Shown here one piece after another: positions 24,406 through 36,262 of a stretch of DNA of 64,000 nt. Made by a program: the position numbers and the translations under genes. This stretch comes from Aspidapion aeneum. Its lineage: Eukaryota; Arthropoda; Insecta; Coleoptera; Brentidae. Location of the stretch: contig OY755039.1 of the NCBI GenBank assembly GCA_963576565.1, positions 84,689,289 to 84,753,288 on the forward strand, given 5' to 3'. Each line of letters begins with the position of its first letter. Within the stretch, counting starts at the first letter, position 1. The notes beneath the pieces were generated by a model that was not told the DNA's origin, did no database searches, and was given only the letters and a program-made list of their open reading frames with translations.

Positions 24406-25373
24406 TAAGGGCCAATCGCACCGACTTTTAAAATTCCCTTTCTTAACTATGGATTGCTTTAATTTTAAGCATGCCTTAATTTAAAATTTGTTGCACCGAG
24501 CAAAAATCTCCTCTTCTTTGTTAAGATGCGGCCACCTTGTGACCCAATCAGGCAACGCCGCTGTTTCAAACAACATAATTTTTAAACTATGAAAAAACAA
24601 CAACAACAACACCCAGTACGTCCCAAAATAGTTTTGTCAAAACCCATCAATTTTCTGTGTCAAGTCGCCTTTAAAAATTTATTTACAAAAATGAAAGTTC
24701 TTGAATTTTTGGAAGAATATTTGGAAGATGATGAAATCGAGATGATGCTACTCGATTTTTTGAAATTTGGGTGTCCTTGTCGCCTTGTTGGTACAGTCGC
24801 GTATTTTTTCCCGGGTTGGTTGACGGTATCCCATCCAACCCAGGACAAAATCCGCGCCCGGCCGAAAAATGTACTGCTCCTAAGGCACAGGCCAATAAGG
24901 CACCTGCGCATAAGGCTCCTCTCCATAAGGCAGCGGCCCATACAACCCTGGATATAACCAAAGGATTAAAAATTATAATGAAATTAGGTTAAAATGTAAA
25001 GGCAGAAAGGAAAATCGTCTTGTTACTTCATGCACTGCAGATTCATTTAAATGCAAGGGTTTTCTTACACTGGTCAGTCCTATCCTACCCTTACCGCTGT
25101 ACCCACCAGGCTGTGAACAACAGTTAACCCAAAAATCGGACGAAAATACTGTAATAAAAACTAGATTCAACTGTATTTAAATTATTTTTCTTCCTTACAA
25201 ATCTTTTTGTAATCGATACATAAGTACATTTTTTCACAAAAACATTGTGCCAAAAGAACCAGAATCTAGCCGTTATCATGTGCAATAAAATTTTTCAAAA
25301 TCATTTTTATTTATTAAAAAAAAAACATGTTTTTTACTTTTTTTACTTAAAAAAAACAAAATTCACTTTAATC
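24406..25373 (+). repeat. Duplicated 1-kb element, copy 2
   Basis: Second copy of the block at 23301-24264, in the same orientation and differing by scattered substitutions and small indels. It ends abruptly at CACTTTAATC, where a fragment of an RT-associated domain begins. Confidence 0.7.
24589..24957 (+). pseudogene. Unrecognised ORF in 1-kb element, copy 2
   Basis: The homologue of the ORF at 23484-23849, with one extra Gln (MKKQQQQHP) and several replacements (for example LDFLEFG to LDFLKFG). The frame is kept open across both copies, which may reflect recent duplication rather than selection. No domain recognised. Confidence 0.25.
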
Positions 25374-25379
25374 GGTGAA

Positions 25380-25988
25380 TCAATGAACCGGTGTGCGAAC
25401 AACATACCTGTATTTGTGGACAAATTGTTGATATTTTGGGTGATCATGGCCTGAGCTGTCCAAATAGTGCAGGTAAGTTTTCTCGTCACCGTTTTTTAAA
25501 TGATATAATACATCGATCATTGACTGCAGACACTCCCAACATGTTGGAACCTGTAGGAATCTGTAGAAGTGACGGAAAGCGAGCTGATGGTGTGTCGTAT
25601 TTCCCGTGGAGTGAAGGCAAACTACTAATTTGGGATGCCACCCGTCGCGACACCTTAGCGAATTCTTATATTTTATAAACAAGTATTAGGGCTGGAGAAG
25701 CTGCTCTTATTGGTGAACAACAAAAAAAAAACAATATATAAAGAACTTTTAGACAAATATATTTTTATCCCGTTTAGTGTTGAGCCCTTAGATCCGTGGG
25801 GAGAAGACGCAAGGCGACTGGTTAGTGATATTTCTGAAAAACTTAAAAACTCTTGTAACAAATCACTAACCAGGAGCTTTATTACCCAGTTGATTAGCTG
25901 AGCTATTCAAAGGGGTAATACTGCATCGATTCTTGGAACCCTCCCGGAACAAAGAGGTTTGGAGGAAGTTTTTTATGTTATTCAAAAT
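25380..25988 (+). pseudogene. RT-associated C-terminal domain, fragment 1
   Basis: The sequence encodes a Cys/His motif, CICGQIVDILGDHGLSC, then RHRFLNDIIHRSL, SDGKRADGVSYFPW and LLIWDATRRD. After a frameshift near a poly-A run at about 25720 come YIFIPFSVEPLDPWGED and, past an in-frame stop, AIQRGNTASILGTL. From memory, this set of motifs follows the reverse transcriptase in a class of invertebrate retroelement proteins; the exact clade is not something I can confirm. The CxC...HxLxC part could bind zinc, and the DG...WDAT part is reminiscent of, but not proven to be, a PD-(D/E)XK nuclease. One frameshift and one stop make it a pseudogene. Homologous fragments lie at 61606-61815 and 62828-63690. 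Confidence 0.7.
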
Positions 25989-26033
25989 TAATTATGTAAT
26001 TTTAAATCAAGTTTATTAAATACAATTAAGTTA

Positions 26034-26202
26034 TTAGCTCACACATATACTATACTATAGTATTAGCTCACACATATACTATACTATAGTAGTGTGAGCT
26101 ATGGTGATCCTAATTTTTTCGAGAAAAAAAAAGTTGCTCCGATTTCAAAAATTTTTATATATCTTTGCGTTTCAGATGATTTTGAAACTTTTTTGTTGCG
26201 CC

Positions 26203-26236
<34 letters not shown>

Positions 26237-26994
26237 ATGTCTGTCTGTATGTCTGTAACGACCAACGCGCATAACTCAAAAACCGCTCGGCCGATTTTAA
26301 TGAAATTTGGTACCCAGGCTGGGTCTTGGGTCGAGATGGTCCCATTTAAAAATGAACAAAATCCACCGAACACAAACCAAATAAAAGGGTGGGGGTAGAT
26401 TTCAAAAATTAGAGTTTATGTGAAAATATGGCGTGTGTGATATCAAACGAAAGGTAATTGAGTCTGGAGTTAAACAAAATACATTTTAATTTATTTAAAA
26501 AAAAGGGTGGGGGTATATTTTAAAAATTCGAGTTTAAGTGAAAATATGGCGTGTGTGATATCAAACGAAAGGTAATTGAGTCCGGAGTTTAACAAAATAC
26601 ATTTTAGATTTTGCTTTTTTTAAGGCTGGGTCTTGGGTCGAGATGGTCCCATTTAAAAATGAACAAAATCCACCGAACACAAACCAAATAAAAGGGTGGG
26701 GGTAGATTTCAAAAATTAGAGTTTATGTGAAAATATGGCGTGTGTGATATCAAACGAAAGGTAATTGAGTCTGGAGTTAAACAAAATACATTTTAATTTA
26801 TTTAAAAAAAAGGGTGAGGGTAGATTTTAAAAATTTGAGTTTAAGTCAAAACATGGCTTGTGTGGTATCAAACAAAAGGTAATTTAGTCTGGAGTTGAAT
26901 AAAATATATTTCAGTTTTTAGTTATATTAGCTCACACGTAAACTATAACTATAGTACCTAGTGTGAGCTTAGGGGCCCATATATTGGCAGAGTA
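26034..26994 (-). mobile_element. Helitron-like (HINE/DINE-1-like) element, copy 1
   Basis: Read on the minus strand, it starts TACTCTGCCAATATATGG and ends in a hairpin, AGCTCACAC...GTGTGAGCT, then AA. The first 29 bases on the plus strand (26034-26062) are a partial second copy of that 3' terminus in tandem. Internally it has diverged tandem repeats of about 115 bp (marker GGCGTGTGTGATATCAAACG), a TCTG microsatellite (26204-26257) and an extra internal duplication of about 305 bp (GGCTGGGTCTTGGGTCG at about 26318 and 26623). No Rep/helicase gene. Flanks are A and T in element orientation. Confidence 0.8.
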
Positions 26995-27353
26995 TTTTAT
27001 TTAGTTATTATTGTTGCTATTTTTTAATGATTAATGTTATTACCTTGTAAATGCAAATGTAATATGCAAAAAATAAAAATATACCATATTTTATTTTTGT
27101 CCTATGCATTGATGGATAAATATTTCTTTTATGAATTAGTTTATTTTTATTGCCTACTTTTTCTATGTCTCGGCCTCCACCATAACCATATACATGGTGA
27201 GCCATCATTAACACTATGAAAATTTGGGCCTTTAAAACTTTGAATTTTGTCTAGGAACACACTGTTTTCCTAAAATAATCCAACACATATTTTATTCTAA
27301 CTAAATCAACAATTAAAATACGAGAAGAATAATATACTTTTAGAGATACTTAC

Positions 27354-27416
27354 AGAACAATTAATCAAAGAAACAAATAGGACTACCAAAACCATGTAAA
27401 TGAAATTTGCGGTCAT
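27354..27416 (-). CDS. Possible first coding exon: signal peptide
   Basis: The minus strand reads CAAAATGACC, a good insect start context, then a 21-residue signal-peptide-like sequence, MTANFIYMVLVVLFVSLINC followed by Ser, ending exactly at a consensus splice donor GTAAGT (27353-27348). A short polar start, a hydrophobic core and a small residue near the end fit a secreted protein. The next exon in this direction could be the acidic Thr/Ser-rich exon at 22214-22509, with a 4.8-kb intron full of repeats. The link is an inference: phase matches only if the weaker upstream acceptor is used. Confidence 0.35.
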
Positions 27417-28092
27417 TTTGTCAATCTGATTTTTTCTTCAGTTAAATATTTCGACACCATTCATGAAAGAATACTAGTATTTTCCATTCATTACTATCAT
27501 TGTTATAAATCTATAATGACATCCAATTTAAAAACGCTATGCAAATGATGGGTTTAGCAATTTTTTTCTCATTATAACTTTTTTTTTTAAATTATGTTTA
27601 TTAATGACATAAATTTTAAGTGGATAAATATTAGCAAAAATCCAAAAAATATTTTATAAGATAATAATTTTTCTTCTATTTCCGGTGGTTTTGGATCTAA
27701 CTTTTAATTCTGCATTTTTTGTAGCCCTATTCTTCAAATTAGGGAAAAATGAGATATCTCCCTAGTTTATACGCATCGATTGGTCTAGGTATGCATGTAC
27801 AGGGTGTGTTTGGTGGTATTGAATGGGAGCCTCAGTAATTATAAAAGATAGCGGGCTGGGGATTTCACATTACCATCCTCAAATTTTGAGACAGGAATAG
27901 TATGTCAAAAGTTTTTTCCAGCCCTTGGAATTTTGAAAACAAGGCAAAATTAAAAAATTCTGAATTTCAGAAATCAATTATTGGAGCAAATATTTTAATT
28001 CTGTTAAAACTTCTCCACAGAAATTTATTTCTGTTAATAAAATGACGTCAAATTTCTGATCCGTCGAGTAAAATTCGAGATTAAAAAAAAAA
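27417..28092. other. No gene recognised; possible upstream region of the 27416 start
   Basis: AT-rich DNA upstream, in minus-strand terms, of the putative signal-peptide exon. It holds a TACAGGGTGTG motif (about 27799) of the kind seen at the ends of many insect repeats. No TATA box can be singled out in such AT-rich sequence. Confidence 0.3.
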
Positions 28093-28094
28093 AC

Positions 28095-28272
28095 ATACGG
28101 ATGATTTTCGCTACGCGAAAACATCCGTATCACAAATTTGCTTCGCAAATTTGTGTTGAAAAAAATTTGCTTCGCAAATTAGTTTATTAACAAATTTGCT
28201 TTGCAAATTTGTGTTGAGAAAAATTTGCTTCGCAAATTAGTTCATTAACACATTTGCTTCGCAAATTTTTTA
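28095..28272. repeat. Hairpin cluster at start of unit 1
   Basis: A long near-perfect hairpin (28095-28130; ATACGGATG/CATCCGTAT with an inner TTTTCGC/GCGAAAA stem and a 3-base loop) is followed by five copies of AAATTTGC-TTC-GCAAATTT or variants (TTT for TTC), spaced by GTGTTGA(G/A)AA and TTAGTTTATTAAC phrases. Every unit can fold on itself. The matching cluster in unit 2 (36263-36497) has seven copies, so the number changes. Confidence 0.9.
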
Positions 28273-30580
28273 CATCCAACACTTTTAAAACTGTTGCGGC
28301 ATTGATTTTCGCTGCGGCGAGATTTTGTGTTTAATTATTTATAAAAATATGTTTAACAGTATTTCTATTGATATCGTACAATAACATTTGGGGGATTGGA
28401 AACAAAATCATTGTCTACAAGTTTCAAACCAAGAATTTGGAGAATTATTATTGGTTCATAAATTTGTGTTAATAAAATTTACTTCACAAAGTTACTTTTG
28501 TCAATAATTCGCTTTGCAAATTTAATTTACCAGTATAAATTTAAGTTAATATCGAATTCATACACAGTTATTAAAAAGGGAATTTTTCATCCCTAAAATG
28601 TGTAACTCTCGCTTTGCTCATGCGACAGACTCACGGTCTCAAAATATTACATATTTTCCTTGATACTTGATTAAGTATCATTTCCTCATAAATTCATTAA
28701 TATTTTATTCTATAAAATCTATAAAATCCGTTTAGTGGTTCTTTAAATAATAATTGTTATTCCAACTGTTGCTTTAACTTCTGTCTGCAATAATTTACTT
28801 ATAAATTCACTGAACCGATTTCAATAATAAAAAAAGAAGTATTGCTCTTCGAACAAAACTATTGAAATTTTTCGACAATTTTAAATCCAAGATTTTGGAA
28901 AAAAAGTCAAATTTGTCCTTCTTGAAAGGATCACTTCTTTGTATGTTGCGAGGATTTATTTTATTATGATTAGTACCTCGTTGTGAGTGGTGGATCTAAT
29001 AAATAAATTCAAAAAAAGGTCGAAAAATTTATCGTAACATAAGAAACAACTATCCTTTATGGAGGGTCAATATTTAGAGTTGGCGGAGAATTTCACCATG
29101 ATGCTTTTTATTTTATTGTCAGTTTAGTAATAATGAATTTATGAGGAAATGAATGCACATAGAAATGGCAAGGCAATCGCATAATCTGTAAAACTATTCC
29201 AAAAAATATAAGAATAAACAGCCTTTTTAAAAATTAAAGTTTTTATGACCGCCATTTTGGATTTTATAATGACGGCAAATTTTAATAGTGATCTTTTAAA
29301 AGCAATCAATCTGTTCCACTTTATATTTTATTAAAATCGGTTCGGCAAAAATTTATTTATAAGGAAATTAATACAGACAGGATTTAGAAGACAATCGTTA
29401 CAACCTGTAAAACAAAGATAGAGCTTTCTTACAAACAAAAAAATATCCAACATTTCCGACATACTGTTCGATCAATCAATCCCTGCCAAATACTCTTTGC
29501 TTTGGTAAAATTGGTGTTATAGTTGGAGAGTTATAACGAAAAACATTTTTTCGGGTTTTTTTGCCCACCAGGTATATCTGAAAAGCGCTCTCTTTTATAA
29601 ATGGTTTTTTTTTTTCAGACCAAATTGATACTTTCAAATATCTTAAAATTCTTACCATAACATACAAACATTTAACATAATATCAGGATGTAATAATAGC
29701 AAACTTTAATAGGTGGTAGAAAAGATCAAGAGAAGGACTTTTTCTTATTATATTTTGCATTATATTTCTTTGTTTTTTAGATAAAGGGTGCCAAACTTAA
29801 CAGCTATTATTTTATTTTTTGTTATAACTTCCTTAAAAATCATAACAGAAAATCGACATTTTCTGAAATTATGCATGACTATAAGGGTAATAATTAAATG
29901 GTAAAATTATTTGAAAATAAATAGAAATACTCAAAATTAATATCCAAAATAGGGGATTTTGAATATGGCGAAAGCAATGACAGGGGCACAACCTTAATGA
30001 ACTATCTAGAGGAAAGACACATGTATGCAATGAATGAGTTCTATATCAAGAAACTGCAACGAAAGTGGACATGGCTCAGCCTGACTACTGAAAAAGCATC
30101 GTTAGAGATGTAACAGTCCTAAATAGCTTTACAACAGGCAGTGATTACAGGATGGTCAGAAAGGAACATTAACAATAAAAATAAACAACTTGACATGAGT
30201 AAACTTACAGAAAATAAAGCCATATACAAAGAAATGCTAAATAAACAGCTAACCCAAAACTTAAGATGCGAAAACAAAAATATAGATGAAATAAATGATA
30301 CGCTGATAAGAACTATGACCCAAGTCGGAAAAGATGTGGCACAAAAGGGTGAAAAGAGAGAAAATTTTATATCAGAAGAGATAAAGAAACTCATCGAAAA
30401 AAGGCGGAACCTGGAGAAAGGAGGAAAGAGAACATCGATATAATACACAGAAATAAATAAAACTATAAGAAAAATGATAAAAGAAAATAAAAGAAAGAGC
30501 CAAGAAATAAAAGTTGAAAGAGATATAGAAAATAACAGAAATATGAAATGTCTAAGACCGACTCTATATATTATCTATAT

Positions 30581-30682
30581 CAGTGGCGCACCCAGGAATA
30601 TGTCTTGGGGGGGGGGGCGAGGCCTCTTGGGGGGGGCGAAGCCTCATGATGTCGAATATTAAGCTAGCTGGGTGCGCCCATG
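30581..30682. mobile_element. 102-bp hAT-like MITE inside LINE C (unit 1)
   Basis: Starts CAGTGGCGCACCCAG and ends CTGGGTGCGCCCATG, an inverted pair with a G-rich centre. TCTATAT flanks it on both sides (30574-30580; 30683-30689), fitting a 7-8 bp duplication. CAGTGGCG ends are common in hAT-type MITEs. The same insertion is in unit 2 (39698-39804), so it predates the tandem duplication. Confidence 0.65.
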
Positions 30683-30846
30683 TCTATATTATAAATATCA
30701 CACAGCTATTCAATACAAAATTATACCAAACAAAAAGGGAACCATCGCGAGAAACCATAAAGAAACTCCAAATAAAAATAAAGAACATAAACTCAGAATT
30801 ACAACCCGAAATAAGCAAAACGGAAATATAGAGAGCATTAAAGTAA

Positions 30847-31743
30847 ATGAAAAATAACAAATCACCTGGAAAAGACGGAGTAACGGCAGAAATGCTAAAG
30901 TACGGTGGTAAAACTGTAGTTAATACCCTCCATATTCTCCTCAATAAAATTCTAAAAGAAAAAATAATCCCAAACAACTGGAAAGAATCAGTAACCATTA
31001 TTCTAAACAAGAAAGGCGATAGGGCAGACCTAAAAAACAATCGACCTATAACACTCCCCAATGTAATTTATAAGCTTTTCACGAAAATATTAAAAGATAG
31101 ACTAACAACAATAATTGACGGATATCAATCAAAAGAACAAGCAGGCTTCAGAAAGGGTTTTAATACAGTTGACCACATGCTAACCACGAAAATTCAAATA
31201 GAGCGAGCCAACGAATACAACATTCCACTCTATATTGCGTTTATAGACTTTGAAAAAGCTTTTGATAGTATTGAGCACTGGGCAGTAAAAGCATCTTTAA
31301 TTAGTAGCCGAATAGATCACAGATACACAGATTTAATAGCCAATATATATAGCGAAGCAACAACATCAATCAAAATCCACGAAGGGACCAAGCCAATCCG
31401 CATAAGAAAAGGTGTGAGACAGAATGACACAATATCCCCTAAACTATTTAACCAGGCCCTAGAAGATGTTTTTAAAAACTTAGACTGGGAAGAAATAGGC
31501 ATCAAAGTAAGCGGACAATACTTGAACCACCTAAGATATGCTGACGATATTGCCTTAATAACGGATAAGAAAGAGGAACTTATAAAAATGCTGGGAGAAC
31601 TGGATACAGCAGCTAAAAATATAGGCTTGAGTATGAACTACACTAAAACTAAAATCATAACAAACACAGATGAAGATATCACCAGAATAAACCAAGAAAA
31701 ATTAGAACAAGTAGATGAATATATATCTGAGACAAATTATTAA
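30847..31743 (+). pseudogene. LINE C reverse transcriptase (unit 1)
   Basis: An open frame of 298 residues covers most of an RT domain: NNKSPGKDGVTAEMLKYGG, KESVTIILNKKGDRADLKN, NRPITLPNVIYKLFTKIL, EQAGFRKGFNTVDH, IAFIDFEKAFDSIEHW (finger/palm with the first catalytic Asp), RIRKGVRQNDTISPKLF and LRYADDIALITD (YADD catalytic pair). The usual GDP/GDxxSP loop reads QNDTISP. Upstream, stops at about 30440 and 30828 and, downstream, a frameshift at about 31725 separate it from the rest of the protein, so it is not a working ORF2 although the catalytic residues persist. Confidence 0.8.
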
Positions 31744-33106
31744 ACTAAAAAAAGAAAACCAAACAGCTGAAATCAAGAGACGAGTAAGCTACATAATAAA
31801 AAATAAAAAATATCCTCAGTACCTTAAAACGAAAGTGTATAACCAATCCTGTGCTCACATATGGATCCCAGACCTGGACGCTTTCAAAATTAAACCTGGA
31901 TAAGGTAACAAAAGCCCAAAGACAAATGTTACATGTAAAGCTAACAGATAGAAAAAGGAATGAATGGATAAGAAATAAAACAAAAGTAAGGGATGTCAGA
32001 GGAGAGGTAGCAAAATTAAAATGGAAATTTGCTGGTCAAAATATCAAACTGAAAGACAATCGATGGAACAAATGCATTGTAGACTGGAGACCTTGGCAAA
32101 ATAAAAGAAGTAGGGGAAGACCCCAAATGAGATAGCGGACGATTTGAAGAGACATGCAGGGACTAGATGGATGAACAGGGCGACAGACAGAGAAGAGTGG
32201 AAGATATTGGGGGAGGCCTATGTCCAAAGATGGATCGAAGGAAGCTAAATAGATAGATAGATAGATAGACTAGAGAAAATTATTACCAAAAATCGTTAAA
32301 ATATAGTGCTAATATTATTTTATATTTGTTTTAAGGGTCCTTTAGACATGTACAAAAATCTATTTCAATTTCTTTTGTGTAAATTTAATAGCTCATAAAA
32401 ATATTAATTCTTATAAGAATTGAGAAATTTATACGTATTCCAAAGATTATTTGGCCACACTGTATCCTTAACCTATCTATATTTTCTTGGAAAAAAGCAA
32501 CGTTGTTCAATTTGATATTTTAAAATTCATCGCTTTTCCCTACTTTCCAAACTTAAAAAATGCTATAACTTGGCAAAAAGTTTTTTGAACTTTTTGTCTG
32601 CTTTGGACCTTCCGCACCATCTCTTAAAGATTGGTTCATCATTTAAATTACACCCTGTATTTTAGGTATCATATTTTAATTATATTTTATAAAAGGCCAA
32701 GGCCCAAAAGTAGGTATCCATTTCCTGTTTACTGGGTATCCAATCTGAAGGACTGCGTATCCAAATGGATACACAATATAGTCTAAAAAGATGCCTTGCA
32801 GACTGATAGGAACTATGACAAAACTATAGGAAAAAATAAAAAAACCGAAATTATAATTTACTCCCCTTCCCTATACATGTAAAGTTATGTAAAAGTAACA
32901 TTACCAACTTCCAGAAACGCTAGAGAGCTGTGATTTGACAGACTGACAGAAACTAAGAGAAATCTATATAATAATTGAGATAAAAGTATAGCCAAGTTCT
33001 CCAATATACATTTTAAAATTAAAGGTTTTTACTAGTTTCGAAAAGTTTTTTTTTTTTGCGAAATATATTTAAAACGTAAAGTTTGGTACCCGTGAATAAA
33101 GAAAAC

Positions 33107-33480
33107 AAAATTTTTTCGTGGATAATCAGGTGTAGAAAGGTTTTGTTCCTCTTGTGTTTTTCCGTGGCCAGCTCGAATGCTCTACACCCACGGGGGTTCA
33201 AGATCTAATGGCCACCCATTAAGTGTTGACAGTTAACTGTTTCGTGCTTAAGGAACCCTTCAGAACCGTGCATGGTCAATGTAACACCTTTGGAAAGTTG
33301 GAGAGACGGTATATAAATTTCATCTTACGATATTGATAAGAGAAATGAAAAATAATGCCTGCAATACGGTATGCTTTAAGCACAAGTGGCGACATCTACC
33401 GAATACAAAAGAAACTATGCTCATGGAATAATACAAGAGAAACAAAACCTTTTTATATACGTTTAGCCACGAAAATTTTT
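33107..33480. mobile_element. Small inverted-repeat element (unit 1)
   Basis: The left end, AAAATTTTTTCGTGGATAA through AAAGGTTTTGTTCCTCTTG, pairs with the right end, ACAAGAGAAACAAAACC through TAGCCACGAAAATTTTT, imperfect over about 60 bp. It is 374 bp long with no ORF. The same element is in unit 2 at about 46335-46708. Family unknown. Confidence 0.6.
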
Positions 33481-35412
33481 TTTTCTATATTTAGCCTTGG
33501 AATTGGACACTGATTCAAAAATAAAATGTTAATTAGTCAACTAAGTGTAATTCATTTAATAACTACTCATTATTTGCCTTTGCCAACCCCTTACAACTGA
33601 TGTTATTATCACTTGACTTTAATAATAATGTAATTTAATTAAAGTGCCTTTTTATCGCTAAAGTATGTAGCTCCCGCTCCCCTCATACTAAAAACTTATT
33701 GCTTTATAAAAATATTAATGTCACTTTTATCCTTTGAATTTGGCGTGTAAAATACTAATATTAGTTTTTGCCAAACATTCTGCCTAATATATAATCCAAA
33801 GAATTAACCTAGGAAGAATTAAATAGACACTGACTTAAAAATGACATCTGCTATTTTGCAAATTTTATTCTGCTCTTTAAAATGAAAGTATACTATACTA
33901 TAGTTAAATGTGGCATTTGCGAATTTCTTATCTATGAACCGACAATTTTTAATTTTGGTTACTTTGTTAAGCGCGCTCTATAAAAATGATAAAACTGTTG
34001 ACTGATTACTATGTAAAAAGGTTTGAGTAAGCGAATGGTGTAACTTCCGTCAAAATTTGACGTATAGTTTTGAAGATATCGTAATTTTTTAAATAAAAAT
34101 ACATGAAATTTATTGAGCTTTTTAAATATTTTGGGATAAATATCAAAAACTATCGGTCCAAGATGATTTATTTTATAATGAAACGAATTGTAGCTCCGGC
34201 TCCTCTCATGCTACAGACTCAATGCATCAAAAAAAGTTTTAATTTCAACCAATTTGTGTATAAGATTCTATTTCGTTGACGTTTTACAAATATTTTTCGC
34301 GGTATTTGATCAAAAAATAAACCTAGAAACTAAAATTTTGTCATAATTTAAAAATGACATATGCCATTTTATAGATTTTTGTCTCTTCTTTAACATGAAA
34401 TTAATCCTATTATTATTGGAATTATATTTCAAAAATTATTTGCAAATTCCTTTAATTTTATAAGATTTTTATTAATTTTGGCCGTTTTGATAAATGTTAA
34501 GTGCTCTACACCAGCGCCCTCTACATTAAGGTTAAAACTATAACCAAAGTTTTATGTAGAAAGGTTCGGCGAAGTGAGTAGTGTAATTTTTGTCCAATTC
34601 GGACCCACTGTTTTAAAGATATCGCGATTTTTGTAAAAATGCGTGTTATTTCTGTTGGGATTTTTGCGTGTTTTTTAATATTTATTTTTCAAACTCAAAA
34701 ACGGTACAACTTAGAAAAGTCGAACTTTTTTTAGAAAATATTTTGGTATTTTCTTAAAAGATAGCAGTTCGAGAACTGTCAAAAAGTGTAAGGGTAAAAA
34801 AAATTCTCGATTCAGTATTTTTGACTGCAAAAACCTTGCATAGTTTTTGAAAAATCCTCAAAACTCAAAAACAAAAAACTAATTTTAAAAACCAACTATA
34901 CGGTTACCGAACACTCCCTTAGGTCCGCAAATGTTTAAAATTTGGTTAAAATCCATTAAACAGTTTTGGAGTAATGACCAGATATATTTTAAAAAACGGC
35001 AAATAAACAGTGAAATTCTGACCAATTTTATTGTACAGTGAAAATGCGTAACTGCAGGGATTCAGAAGAGCCCAAAAATGGGGCACTTGACTTTTTCCGA
35101 TCTGGCTGAAAAACAATAGGCTTCCTGATCACGCATAAGAGTACACTTGTGCAAAATCTCAAGTTTCTAGAATAATCCCCTGGACACTTATGGTGTGCCA
35201 ACGGAGGTACATCAAAAAAAGTCACTTTTTGACGGTTTTTCCCCTATTTCCCCTACTTGAAATTTTTCGATTTGACCCAAAATTGACATTTTTGGTCTCC
35301 CGTAAGTTCTTAATCAGTGCTCCAAATTTCATCCTTTTACGTCGAAGCGTTCCCGAGTAAGCGTCAAAATTCGAGCGCGATACACTAGGGGTGCTAGGGA
35401 CGGAATAAAAAA

Positions 35413-35970
35413 TACTCTGCCAATATATGGGCCCCTAAGCTCACACTAGGTACTATAGTTATAGTGTACGTGTGAGCTAATATAAATAAAAACTAAAATA
35501 TATTTTATTCAACTCCGGACTAAATTACCTTTTGTTTGATACCACACAAGCCATGTTTTCACTTAAACTCAAATTTTTTAAATCTACCCCCACCCTTAAA
35601 AAAACAAAAACTAAAATGTATTTTGTTAAACTCCGGACTCAATTACCTTTCGTTTGATATCACACACGCCATTTTTTCACTTAAACTCTAATTTTTGAAA
35701 TATACCCCCACCCTTTTTTTTTAAATAAATTAAAATGTTTTTTGTTGAACTCCAGACTCAATTACCTTTCGTTTGATGTCACACACGCCATATTTTTCCA
35801 TAAACTCTAATTTTTTAAATCAACCCCCACCCTTTTATTTGGTTTGTGCTCGGTGGATTTTGTTCATTTTTAAATGGGACCATTTCGGCCCAAAACCCAG
35901 CTTAGGTACCAAATTTCATTAAAATCGGCCAAGCGGTTTTTGAGTTATGCGCGTTGGTCGTTACAGACAT

Positions 35971-36009
<39 letters not shown>

Positions 36010-36180
36010 TACAGACAGACAGACAGACAGACAGACAGACGGCGCAACAAAAAAGTTTCAAAATCATCTGAAACGCAAAGATATATAAAAATTTTTGAAA
36101 TCGGAGCAACTTTTTTTTTCTCGAAAAAATTAGGATCACCATAGCTCACACTACTATAGTATAGTATATGTGTGAGCTAA
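35413..36180 (+). mobile_element. Helitron-like element, copy 2
   Basis: A clean 768-bp copy: start TACTCTGCC, 5' hairpin AGCTCACAC...GTGTGAGCT, diverged 115-bp repeats, a conserved block GCGCGTTGGTCGTTACAGAC, a CAGA microsatellite (about 35969-36040), and a 3' hairpin TAGCTCACAC...GTGTGAGCTA ending AA. It sits close to the right end of unit 1; the same site in unit 2 (about 48643) lacks it. The flank is an A-rich run, so the exact joint is ambiguous by a few bases. Confidence 0.85.
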
Positions 36181-36230
36181 AAAATAAATAAAAAATAAAA
36201 ATAATGTTACGGCCGAGGCGGCTCAAGTAA

Positions 36231-36257
36231 TTGATTTTCGCCACAAGCGAAAATCAA
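36231..36257. repeat. Closing hairpin of unit 1
   Basis: TTGATTTTCGC-CACAA-GCGAAAATCAA is a perfect 11-bp stem with a 5-base loop, and shares GATTTTCGC/GCGAAAATC with the opening hairpin of the unit. The identical hairpin closes unit 2 (48701-48727). Confidence 0.9.
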
Positions 36258-36262
36258 TAAAC

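Larger units (their letters stand above)
29957..32273 (+). mobile_element. LINE family C (RTE-like), 5'-truncated, copy in unit 1
   Basis: The coding sequence starts inside an endonuclease domain (FGYGE/NDRGTTLMN, EERHMYAMNEFY, QRKWTW) and continues through linker and reverse transcriptase to a C-terminal RNKTKVRDVRGEVAKLKWKF, VDWRPW...RSRGRPQMR tail. It ends in an ATAG/GATA microsatellite (about 32249-32270), typical of RTE-type 3' tails. The endonuclease resembles the 'craniofacial development protein 2-like' retroelement type. A small hAT-like MITE (30581-30682) interrupts the linker. Several stops and frameshifts break it. Confidence 0.8.
28093..36260 (+). repeat. 7.4-kb tandem unit, copy 1
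   Basis: The unit begins ACATACGGATGATTTTCGC and ends GCGAAAATCAATAA; the next base starts copy 2. Removing the Helitron-like insertion at 35413-36180 leaves about 7.4 kb. In order it holds: a boundary hairpin, an array of AAATTTGC/GCAAATTT hairpins, about 1.7 kb of non-coding DNA, a truncated LINE (29957-32273), more non-coding DNA with a small inverted-repeat element (33107-33480), and a closing hairpin (36231-36257). Copy 2 follows head to tail. The whole unit is shared, so the LINE was present before duplication. Confidence 0.85.

Noticed and set aside
35874..36144. Open frames rich in RQTDRQTD or SVCLSVCL repeats (also at 26155, 37438, 44908, 45638, 58577)
   Set aside because: They are translations of the CAGA/TCTG microsatellite in the Helitron-like elements; all three frames of both strands stay open because the repeat has no stop codon.
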